Shown here in pieces: positions 43,163 to 50,094 of a stretch of DNA of 50,094 nucleotides (position 1 is the first letter of the stretch; each line of letters begins with the position of its first letter). The stretch lies in NCBI GenBank assembly GCA_002313325.1, contig DCBE01000003.1:1-50094 (forward strand). The letters are read 5' to 3'. The position numbers and the translations under genes are program-made. This DNA comes from Flavobacteriaceae bacterium UBA1115 (GTDB lineage Bacteria > Bacteroidota > Bacteroidia > Flavobacteriales > Flavobacteriaceae). Below the pieces are notes generated by a model. It did not search any database, was not told the DNA's origin, and saw nothing but the letters and a program-made list of their open reading frames with translations.

Positions 43163-43170
43163 TACCTTTG
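43163..43170 (+). promoter_or_regulatory. -7 promoter box of the CBS/cysteine synthase-like gene (near-leaderless)
   Basis: TACCTTTG matches TAnnTTTG exactly and ends 4 bases before the ATG at 43175. An ATTG at 43139-43142 with a 20-base spacer may serve as the -33 element. It implies an essentially leaderless mRNA. Confidence 0.6.
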
Positions 43171-43174
43171 CCAG

Positions 43175-44152
43175 ATGCAATACATAGATAATATCCTAGG
43201 TGCTATTGGAAACACACCACTTATTAAGCTTAATAAAATTACTTCTGAAGTAGATGCTTTGGTATTGGCAAAAGTGGAGTTTTTCAACCCTGGAAATTCT
43301 GTCAAAGATCGCATGGCCTTAAAAATGGTTGAAGATGCCGAGGCAGATGGCCGTCTTAAGCCTGGCGGAACCATAGTTGAGGGTACTTCAGGAAACACGG
43401 GCATGGGATTGGCACTCGCAGCGATTGTTAAGGGCTATAAACTGATTTGTGTGTCAACAGACAAGCAGTCCAAAGAAAAGTTTGATATACTGCGTGCTGT
43501 TGGTGCGGAGGTCATCGTGTGTCCTACAGATGTTAAACCCGATGACCCAAGATCTTATTATTCAACCTCCAAACGCATAGGGGAGGAAACACCAAACGCT
43601 TGGTATGTTAACCAATACGACAATCCCTCTAATACGGTGGCGCATTACGAGCAAACAGGCCCTGAAATTTGGAAACAAACGGGAGGAAAAATCACACATT
43701 TTGTGGTGGGTGTTGGTACGGGCGGTACCATTTCGGGTGTGGGCAAATACCTAAAAGAGCAAAACCCCGACATCAAAATATGGGGAATAGATACTTATGG
43801 TTCTGTCTTTAAGAAATACCACGAAACGGGTATTTTTGATGAAAAGCAAATATACCCCTACATCACAGAAGGCATAGGGGAAGATATATTACCCGAAAAT
43901 GTGGACTTTGAGATTATTGATGGCTTTGAAAAAGTCACCGACAAAGATGCCGCTGTGTATACACGCAAGCTTGCTCGCGAGGAAGGCATCTTTGCCGGGA
44001 ACTCCTGTGGTGCGGCCGTCAAGGGAGTATTGCAACTTAAAAAGCACTTTGGCCCCAACGATGTGGTGGTGGTGCTATTGCACGACTCGGGTAGTCGTTA
44101 TGTTGGCAAGATGTACAACGACGACTGGATGCAGGAAAAAGGGTTTTTATAA
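43175..44152 (+). CDS. PLP-dependent cystathionine beta-synthase/cysteine synthase-family enzyme
   Basis: Fold-type II PLP enzyme of sulfur amino acid metabolism. It has 325 residues. The PLP lysine is Lys44 in NPGNSVKDR. The substrate loop is EGTSGNTG (69-76) and the phosphate loop GTGGT (179-183). NQYDNPSNTVAHYEQTGPEIW, given here in part, and the C-terminal LLHDSGSRYVGKMYNDDWM are closer to cystathionine beta-synthase catalytic domains than to CysK. There is no C-terminal CBS-pair domain. Which substrate it prefers (serine with homocysteine, or O-acetylserine with sulfide) cannot be decided from sequence. It has its own promoter. Confidence 0.93.
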   Translation: MQYIDNILGAIGNTPLIKLNKITSEVDALVLAKVEFFNPGNSVKDRMALKMVEDAEADGRLKPGGTIVEGTSGNTGMGLALAAIVKGYKLICVSTDKQSKEKFDILRAVGAEVIVCPTDVKPDDPRSYYSTSKRIGEETPNAWYVNQYDNPSNTVAHYEQTGPEIWKQTGGKITHFVVGVGTGGTISGVGKYLKEQNPDIKIWGIDTYGSVFKKYHETGIFDEKQIYPYITEGIGEDILPENVDFEIIDGFEKVTDKDAAVYTRKLAREEGIFAGNSCGAAVKGVLQLKKHFGPNDVVVVLLHDSGSRYVGKMYNDDWMQEKGFL

Positions 44153-44237
44153 GCCATCAATAATATCATACATCCGTTCGTCCCTTTGCCCAAAGGCAAG
44201 AATAAAAGTAAAAAACAAGAAACAAAAGCGATACATA

Positions 44238-46040
44238 TTAGTAACAATATACGTTTTCTGCCGTTAGCTTTTCAGCCACTTTGTTGCGCAATGCAATTAC
44301 ATTCGGATATTCCATGTATTTGGTAAAACGCTTAAGTCCCATAAGCAAGGCTTTTTGTTCATCGCCCTCTGCAAATCCCAAAATAGCTTCACGGCCTTTG
44401 GTGCTGATTTTCTCAACCGCTTGATTGAGGTACAACTGACTAAGCGCCACCTGATGTTCTTGCGCTTCTAGCCCAAAAACGCCCACATTCTTTTCGGCCC
44501 TTAATACGGCAGACTCTGCCATATAAACTTCAATCAAAATATCGGCAACAGCCAATAAAAGTTGTTGGTGTTCCTCAATTTCGGGACCGAATTTCTGTAC
44601 CCCTGCGCCTGCAATCATCAAAAAGACCTTTTTTAGGTTTTTAAGGATGTGATTTTCTTGGCTTAAAGGTTCGCTAAAATCAGGGATGGCAAAGTCAGGA
44701 ACTCCTAAAAGCTCTTCGCCCACTGCTGTGGCAGGACCAATCAAATCCAGTTGTCCTTTCATGGCTTTTTTGATGAGCATGCCCACCGATAGCATACGGT
44801 TGATTTCGTTGGTTCCTTCGTAGATTCGAGCGATTCGGGTATCGCGCCAAGCCGATTGCATTGGCGTTTCAGCTGAGTAGCCCATACCTCCCATAATTTG
44901 GATCCCTTCATCTGCCGTGATTTGGGTGTGCTCCGAGCAAGCAACTTTAAGGATAGAACACTCAATAACGTATTCCTCCACTCCTTTAAGTTCTGCTTCT
45001 TGATGACTGTTCCCAGCAGCATCACGTATTGCAATACGATCTTCAATATCTTTTGCTGCTCTGTAGCAAGCTGCTTCACCAGCATACAAAAAGGTAGCCA
45101 TATTTGCGAGCTTTTGTTTGATGGCACCAAACTGTGCAATCGGTGTTTTGAACTGCACCCGCTGGTTAGCAAAATTGATGGCTTCATTAAGTATACGTCT
45201 TTGACCGTCTAGGGTGGCTACTGCAAGCTTGATGCGCCCAACGTTAAGGGCATTCATGGCAATCTTAAACCCATTACCACGCTCCGATAGCATATTCTCC
45301 ACCGGTACCTTGGTATCGTTAAAAAAGACCTGTCGGGTTGAGGATGCATTGATACCTAATTTTTTTTCTTCCTCACCCATGGAAATTCCATTTTCTAAAT
45401 CGTTTGGAATAATAAAGCCTGTGATATTTTTATCATCTTCTATTCTTGCAAAGACAATCATCAAATCGGCATAGCCCGCGTTAGAAATCCATATTTTTTG
45501 ACCAGAAATAAGGTAGTGCGAGCCATCATCAGAAAGCACTGCTGTAGTCTTACCGCTATTGGCATCGGATCCCGCTGTGGGTTCAGTAAGACAATAACAA
45601 CCAATCCATTCGCCACTGGCTAGTTTAGGCACATACTTTTTCTTTTGTTCTTCATTTCCGTAAAGTACAATTGGCATAGTACCTATTCCAGTGTGTGCAC
45701 CAAATGCAGTGGAAAGCGAACCAGAAGCCCCCGAAATATATTCACATACCAGCATGGTGTCAACAAAACCCATACCCATGCCGCCATAGGCCTCGGGTAC
45801 GCTAACGCCCAAAAAGCCCATCTCGCCAATTTTGCGCATCAGCTCAAAGGTGTAATCGTAATCTTTGTTGTCAAAACGTTCACGAGCAGGCCAAACCTCA
45901 CGGTCAACAAATTCCTGTATCGCTTCACGCATCATGCGCTGTTCTTCGTTAAATTCTTCTGGAGTGAAGATGTTTTGTGCTTTGGTGTCCTCTAGTATAA
46001 AGGCACCACCTCGGGTAAGTTTACATTCTGGTGTTTCCAT
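44238..46040 (-). CDS. acyl-CoA dehydrogenase with C-terminal extension
   Basis: FAD enzyme for the first oxidation of fatty acid beta-oxidation. It has 600 residues, longer than the usual 380-400, with an additional helical C-terminal domain of the long-chain (VLCAD-like) type. Signatures are CLTEPTAGSDANS (FAD/substrate loop), KIWISNAGYAD and the C-terminal ADEGIQIMGGMGYS with the catalytic Glu in RIYEGTNEINR. It begins 9 bases after the fadA stop, the last gene of the marR-fadN-fadA-acd operon. The upstream METPECKLTRGGAFILEDTK is a flavobacterial N-terminus. Chain-length specificity is inferred only. Confidence 0.95.
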   Translation of the reverse strand: METPECKLTRGGAFILEDTKAQNIFTPEEFNEEQRMMREAIQEFVDREVWPARERFDNKDYDYTFELMRKIGEMGFLGVSVPEAYGGMGMGFVDTMLVCEYISGASGSLSTAFGAHTGIGTMPIVLYGNEEQKKKYVPKLASGEWIGCYCLTEPTAGSDANSGKTTAVLSDDGSHYLISGQKIWISNAGYADLMIVFARIEDDKNITGFIIPNDLENGISMGEEEKKLGINASSTRQVFFNDTKVPVENMLSERGNGFKIAMNALNVGRIKLAVATLDGQRRILNEAINFANQRVQFKTPIAQFGAIKQKLANMATFLYAGEAACYRAAKDIEDRIAIRDAAGNSHQEAELKGVEEYVIECSILKVACSEHTQITADEGIQIMGGMGYSAETPMQSAWRDTRIARIYEGTNEINRMLSVGMLIKKAMKGQLDLIGPATAVGEELLGVPDFAIPDFSEPLSQENHILKNLKKVFLMIAGAGVQKFGPEIEEHQQLLLAVADILIEVYMAESAVLRAEKNVGVFGLEAQEHQVALSQLYLNQAVEKISTKGREAILGFAEGDEQKALLMGLKRFTKYMEYPNVIALRNKVAEKLTAENVYCY

Positions 46041-46049
46041 AAGTAAGTT

Positions 46050-47228
46050 TTATAATCGTTCAAAAATTCCGGCTGCGCCTTGTCCTGTTCCCACGCACAT
46101 GGTCACCATACCGTATTTGTTATCTCTCTTTTTCATTTCATCAAATAGCTGCACCGAAAGCTTTGCGCCCGTGCACCCAAGTGGATGTCCAAGTGCAATA
46201 GCACCTCCGTTAACGTTTATGATGTCGGAATTTAATCCCAGGGTTCGTACAACCGCCAACGACTGTGAAGCAAAGGCTTCGTTTAGCTCAATCAATTCAA
46301 TATCCTCTTGTTTTATTCCAGCTTGTTTCAGCGCTTTTGGGATGGCTGCTACAGGACCAATGCCCATAATACGTGGCGGTACGCCTGCTGCTGCATAACT
46401 AACCATACGCGCAATGGGACTAACCCCAAGTTCTTTGACCATATCCTCACTCATGACTAATACCATGGCTGCACCATCGCTTGTTTGTGAGGCATTACCC
46501 GCAGTAACGGTGCCACCAGCTGAAAATACGGGACGAAGTTTAGTCAGTTTATCAATAGCCGTATCGGCACGTGGACCTTCGTCTGTGTCCACCACATAGT
46601 TGCGTGTTTTCTTGGTATTTCCTTCCAAATAGGTTTCTTCAATATGGATGGGTACAATCTGGTCTTTAAAGGCATCACTTCTAAGTGCCGCAAGTGCTTT
46701 TTGGTGTGATTCATAGGAAAATTCGTCTTGGTCTTCCCGTGAGATGTTGTACTCTTTGGCTACAGCCTCTGCCGTGAGCCCCATTCCCCAATAATAATCT
46801 TCTTTTCCGTTTTTTACCAATTCATAATCGGGAACCGGTTTGTATCCACCAAAGGGGATATAACTCATGCTTTCCGATCCACCAGCGATGATGCATTCTG
46901 CCATACCAGATTGAATCTTGGCAGTAGCCATGGCAATGGTTTCCAATCCCGAGGCACAGTATCGGTTAACGGTAACCCCCGGAACCGTATCGGTTTCCAG
47001 TCCCATTAGCGAAATGAGTCGTGCCATGTTAAGCCCTTGCTCTGCTTCGGGCATGGCATTTCCAACAATGACATCGTCGATGCGTTTTTTGTCTAATTCA
47101 GGGATGCTGACCATTAAGTGGGCAACCGTTTCTGCAGCCAGTTCATCTGGACGCTTAAAGCGGAAAAGTCCCCGTGGTGCTTTTCCAACGGCGGTGCGAT
47201 ACGCCCGTACGATATAAGCAGTTTTCAT
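46050..47228 (-). CDS. fadA: acetyl-CoA C-acyltransferase (thiolase)
   Basis: Cleaves 3-ketoacyl-CoA to acetyl-CoA and a shortened acyl-CoA, the last beta-oxidation step. It has 392 residues from MKTAYIVRAYRTAVGK. The nucleophile is Cys91 (NRYCASGLE), and His348 (LGHPLGCTG) with Cys378 (CVGTGQG) complete the active site. The open frame extends to 47348, but that adds a non-homologous stretch overlapping fadN, so I use 47228, two bases after the fadN stop. A biosynthetic thiolase is possible, but the context is degradative. Confidence 0.96.
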   Translation of the reverse strand: MKTAYIVRAYRTAVGKAPRGLFRFKRPDELAAETVAHLMVSIPELDKKRIDDVIVGNAMPEAEQGLNMARLISLMGLETDTVPGVTVNRYCASGLETIAMATAKIQSGMAECIIAGGSESMSYIPFGGYKPVPDYELVKNGKEDYYWGMGLTAEAVAKEYNISREDQDEFSYESHQKALAALRSDAFKDQIVPIHIEETYLEGNTKKTRNYVVDTDEGPRADTAIDKLTKLRPVFSAGGTVTAGNASQTSDGAAMVLVMSEDMVKELGVSPIARMVSYAAAGVPPRIMGIGPVAAIPKALKQAGIKQEDIELIELNEAFASQSLAVVRTLGLNSDIINVNGGAIALGHPLGCTGAKLSVQLFDEMKKRDNKYGMVTMCVGTGQGAAGIFERL

Positions 47229-47230
47229 AA

Positions 47231-49636
47231 TTAGTTGCGTAAAGGTTTGCCAGTTTTGAGCATATGTTGAATGCGTTCCAATGTTTTTCGTTCGGCGCAT
47301 AGCGATAAGAAAGCCTCCCGCTCGATGTCCAGCAAATAGCTTTCGCATACTTGAGTCGCATGCGAAAGATCGCCTCCTGCCATTACATAGGCAAGTTTGT
47401 TGGCGATTTTTTGATCGTGCTCCGAAATGTAGTGTCCCGCTTCCATACTATCTGTACCTACCAAAAACATGCCCAAAGCTTGTTTTCCAAGCACTTTTAT
47501 ATCTGTGCGTTGATTGGGTTGCGTGTAGCCGCGCTGCGCCATAAGTAGGGCTTCCTTCTTGGCAATGTTCAGCTGATGTTTACCGTTGACTACAACTATG
47601 TCTTTCCCTTTCTGTAAAATGCTAAAGTCGTAGGCCTCATAGGCCGAAGTAGCCACTTTTGCCATACCAATGGCCAAGAAATGCTCTTGCAACACATTAA
47701 GCTCTACGTCGTTTTTGCGGAACATGTCAGACGCACGCAAGGTCATTTCCTTGGAACCACCACCGCCAGGAATGACCCCAACGCCAAATTCTACCAAACC
47801 GATATAGGTTTCCGCAGCAGCCACTACTTTGTCGGCATGCATGGACAGTTCGCAGCCCCCACCAAGCGTTAGTCCGTGTGGTGCAGCAACTGTGGGTACA
47901 CTTGAATAGCGCATCCTCATCATGGTATCTTGGAAGTACTTAATGGCCATATTCAGCTCATCGTACTCCTGTTCTACTGCTAGCATGAATATCATACCTA
48001 AATTGGCGCCTGCCGAGAAGTTGGCACCGTTATTGCCAACCACAACACCTTCATAGCCTTGTTCCGCTAGGTCAATACCCTTATTAATGCCCTGCAAGAC
48101 ACCCGCACCGATGGTATTCATTTTTGAGCGAAACTCTATATTTAAAATCCCATCACCGAGGTCTATTACCGAGCATTCTTTGTTTTGCCAGATAGTCTTA
48201 TTATCTCGAACGTGATCTAAAATTATAAAGGCCTCTTGTCCAGGAACGGACACAAATTTCTCTTTCTCAATATTGTAATAGTGCGGCTTGTTTTCGTTAA
48301 GCTGATAAAAGCCTGTAGCGCCAGTGGCGGCCAATGTTTCTATCCATGAGGCAACTTGGTGCCCAGCTTCCTTAATAAGCACAATTCCTTGTGTTAGTCC
48401 AACAGCATCCCACAATTCGAAGGGGCCGTGTTCCCAGCCAAAACCAGCCTTCATTGCTTCGTCTATTTGGTAAAGGGCATCAGATATTTCGGGAATGCGG
48501 TACTGTACATAAGCAAAGGTTTCGCCCAAAACAGCGCGGTAAAATTGTGCTGCCTTGTCTGTCCCATTTATCAAAATGTGAAAACGATCAGCAACACGCT
48601 CAACAGATTTTATTTTTTCAAGAGTGGCAAAAGATACTTTCTTTTTGGAGCGATACGTCATGGTGTCCAAGTCCAATACTTGTATTTCAGAAGTTCCGTC
48701 TTTGTCTTTGATTTTTTTGTAAAACCCTTGACCCGATTTGCTTCCGAGCCACTGCTCGTCCATCATTTTTTGGATAAAATCTGGCAATACAAAACGGTCA
48801 CGACGTTCGTCGTCCGGGCAGTTTTCGTGCAAGCCTTTGGCTACATGCACTAGGGTGTCTAGCCCCACAACATCTATCGTTCTATAGGTGGCAGATTTGG
48901 GTCGTCCCATCACAGGGCCAGTTAGTTTATCTACTTCTTCCACGGTCAGCCCCATGGGTTTCATTTGGTGAAGTAAACTCTGAATACAGAAGATGCCAAT
49001 TCGGTTACCGATAAAGGCAGGTGTGTCTTTGGCCAGCACAGCTGACTTACCTAAAAAGCGGGAACCATAGTCTATTAGGAAGTCAACAACTTCAGCCTTA
49101 CAGTTAGGCCCTGGCACTACTTCAAACAACTTGAGGTAACGAGGAGGGTTAAAAAAATGTGTTACCGTAAAGTGTTCTTGAAAGTCTTTTGACCTTCCTT
49201 TATTCATAAATTTGATTGGAATACCAGATGTGTTAGAACTAACTAATGTTCCCTGCGCTCTGTGCTGTTCCACTTGATCAAAAACTATTTTCTTAATTTC
49301 CAATCGTTCTACAACGACTTCGATAATCCAATCCACTCCGGAAAGCTTGGACATATCGTCTTCAAAATTACCTGTTTGGATGCGCTCCATAAAGTTTGGA
49401 TGATAGAGAGGTGCAGGTTTGCTTTTGATGGCCGCCGTTAGGTTGTTCGCAACAATGCGGTTACGCACCGCTGGGTGTGTGGTGTCTAAACCTTTTTTCT
49501 TTTCAAGATCATTTGGCTTTTTGGGTATAATATCGAGCAGCAATACCTCAACACCAATATTTGCAAAGTGGCAGGCTATTCCAGCGCCCATGATTCCTGA
49601 CCCTAATACAGCTACTTTTTTTAATCGTCTGTTCAT
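47231..49636 (-). CDS. fadN: 3-hydroxyacyl-CoA dehydrogenase/enoyl-CoA hydratase fusion (FadN type)
   Basis: Bifunctional beta-oxidation enzyme: hydrates enoyl-CoA and oxidises the 3-hydroxyacyl-CoA with NAD. It has 801 residues. The dehydrogenase comes first: the Rossmann motif VLGSGIMGAGIA at 10-21, then KDTPAFIGNRIG at about 205 and the helical domain. The hydratase/crotonase domain follows (about 500-690), with NNGANFSAGANLG and HGLTLGGGCELSMHADK and the VEFGVGVIPGGGGSKE loop. This order is the reverse of E. coli FadB and matches Bacillus FadN. It lies between marR (7-base gap) and fadA. Confidence 0.94.
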   Translation of the reverse strand: MNRRLKKVAVLGSGIMGAGIACHFANIGVEVLLLDIIPKKPNDLEKKKGLDTTHPAVRNRIVANNLTAAIKSKPAPLYHPNFMERIQTGNFEDDMSKLSGVDWIIEVVVERLEIKKIVFDQVEQHRAQGTLVSSNTSGIPIKFMNKGRSKDFQEHFTVTHFFNPPRYLKLFEVVPGPNCKAEVVDFLIDYGSRFLGKSAVLAKDTPAFIGNRIGIFCIQSLLHQMKPMGLTVEEVDKLTGPVMGRPKSATYRTIDVVGLDTLVHVAKGLHENCPDDERRDRFVLPDFIQKMMDEQWLGSKSGQGFYKKIKDKDGTSEIQVLDLDTMTYRSKKKVSFATLEKIKSVERVADRFHILINGTDKAAQFYRAVLGETFAYVQYRIPEISDALYQIDEAMKAGFGWEHGPFELWDAVGLTQGIVLIKEAGHQVASWIETLAATGATGFYQLNENKPHYYNIEKEKFVSVPGQEAFIILDHVRDNKTIWQNKECSVIDLGDGILNIEFRSKMNTIGAGVLQGINKGIDLAEQGYEGVVVGNNGANFSAGANLGMIFMLAVEQEYDELNMAIKYFQDTMMRMRYSSVPTVAAPHGLTLGGGCELSMHADKVVAAAETYIGLVEFGVGVIPGGGGSKEMTLRASDMFRKNDVELNVLQEHFLAIGMAKVATSAYEAYDFSILQKGKDIVVVNGKHQLNIAKKEALLMAQRGYTQPNQRTDIKVLGKQALGMFLVGTDSMEAGHYISEHDQKIANKLAYVMAGGDLSHATQVCESYLLDIEREAFLSLCAERKTLERIQHMLKTGKPLRN

Positions 49637-49643
49637 TACTAGG

Positions 49644-50090
49644 TTATTTGTAAATGTTTTTTGATTGTATGAGCTCGATGATGGTTTCGGATACCTCCCT
49701 AAAGGCCTCTAGTTTTTTAGCATCGATGTTTTGGTTTACTCGCTCATTAAATTTCACAACAAAGGATTTTGACAAATCCCTTTTTTCTAGCCCCGAAGTG
49801 GTGAGTTTAAGCAGTACGCTCCTGCCGTCATCGGGATTTGGTTCACGAACAATCAATTCCTTGTTTTCAAGTGTCTTTAGTGTTCTAGAAAGGCTGGTGG
49901 CCTCCATGCCCATTTTTGGCGCAATCGCCGTTGAGGGAGTTCCGTGAACAGGGTCTATTGATAACAACGCCAAACCTGTTGCCATTGAGGTGTCGTATTT
50001 AGCGGCTTCTTCATTGTACATTTTGGCAATGGCTTGCCATGCTGCTCGGTATAGTGCGTCAACTGTTGGGTACGAAGTGGTTATTTGCAT
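49644..50090 (-). CDS. MarR-family transcriptional regulator
   Basis: Winged-helix dimeric DNA-binding regulator of 148 residues. The recognition helix and wing are seen in MGMEATSLSRTLKTLENKELIVREP followed by the wing NPDDGRSVLLKLT, the classic MarR DxR pattern. Short segments are IAPKMGMEATSLSRTL and GRSVLLKLTTSG. It is the first gene of the fad operon and is likely to repress it until acyl-CoA binds, as FadR-type regulators do; that is inference. The start at 50090 is almost at the window edge. The frame could extend further upstream outside the window, but MQITTSYPTVDALYRAAW looks like a true N-terminus. Its promoter is out of view. Confidence 0.93.
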   Translation of the reverse strand: MQITTSYPTVDALYRAAWQAIAKMYNEEAAKYDTSMATGLALLSIDPVHGTPSTAIAPKMGMEATSLSRTLKTLENKELIVREPNPDDGRSVLLKLTTSGLEKRDLSKSFVVKFNERVNQNIDAKKLEAFREVSETIIELIQSKNIYK

Positions 50091-50094
50091 ACCC

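Noticed and set aside
44183..44206. Short inverted repeat TTGCC-CAAA-GGCAA between converging genes
   Set aside because: The stem is only about 5 bp with no T-run on either strand, too weak to call a terminator.
45865..46398. 177-codon plus-strand frame crossing the fadA-acyl-CoA dehydrogenase junction
   Set aside because: It covers the ends of two certain genes on the other strand and encodes a Ser/Pro/Ala-rich, low-complexity product without family features.
47229..47348. N-terminal extension of the thiolase
   Set aside because: Forty residues without family similarity, lying over the end of fadN. The conserved start is MKTAYIVRAYRT.
1..50094. tRNA or rRNA genes, CRISPR arrays, insertion sequences, phage genes
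   Set aside because: I looked for cloverleaf-like sequence, regular direct repeats and transposase or integrase motifs and found none that I could support by eye.

Overview
The window looks like chromosomal DNA of a proteorhodopsin-bearing marine member of the Flavobacteriia (Bacteroidota). The evidence is a SusC/SusD pair, a peptidase with a type IX secretion C-terminal domain, promoters of the TTTG-N17-20-TAnnTTTG type, almost no Shine-Dalgarno sequences, zinc-free ribosomal proteins L36 and S14, and a proteorhodopsin with Met at the spectral tuning site next to a Blh-type carotene oxygenase. Almost every gene is assigned by recognisable family motifs. No database search was run.

Layout. 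1-6498 (minus strand): partial SusD lipoprotein, SusC TonB-dependent receptor and a subtilisin-like secreted peptidase, probably a peptide-scavenging group. 6582-13286 (minus): a menaquinone cluster transcribed menF-menD-menB-menA-menC-menE, with overlapping starts and stops after menD. 13418-30383 (plus): one fused str-S10-spc-alpha ribosomal operon, rpsL to rplQ, with a clear promoter at its head and a strong intrinsic terminator at its tail. It includes two genes of under 60 residues (rpmD, rpmJ), and tuf is absent between fusA and rpsJ. 30402-34158 (plus): carA, eno and an unusually AT-rich gltA. 34162-34524 is a decayed locus that looks like the start of a dimethylargininase-family gene joined by deletion to the end of a CtlX-like amidinotransferase gene. 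34521-36804: a small unknown gene divergent from argS, then a bidirectional terminator. 36825-38538: proteorhodopsin and blh, divergent. 38561-43136 (plus): ffh-folD-queE, a pseudogene of a YkgJ-type cysteine-cluster protein (three in-frame stops and one frameshift), and a LolC/E-type permease. 43175-44152: a cystathionine beta-synthase/cysteine synthase-like enzyme. 44238-50090 (minus): a beta-oxidation operon, marR-fadN-fadA-acyl-CoA dehydrogenase.

How the parts fit. The organism appears to be an aerobic heterotroph. It takes up polymer breakdown products through SusCD, burns fatty acids through a MarR-controlled operon, respires with menaquinone and supplements its energy with a green-type light-driven proton pump whose retinal Blh makes. 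The two pseudogenes and the tight gene packing suggest ongoing gene loss. Several genes (menD, carA, argS, the 34521 gene, cysM-like) have a -10-like TAnnTTTG box ending only 4-10 bases before the start codon, which implies leaderless or nearly leaderless mRNAs and fixes several start codons. I did not find a convincing new multi-gene system. The most informative unusual sites are the two decayed loci, the AT-rich gltA beside one of them, and the near-leaderless promoters.
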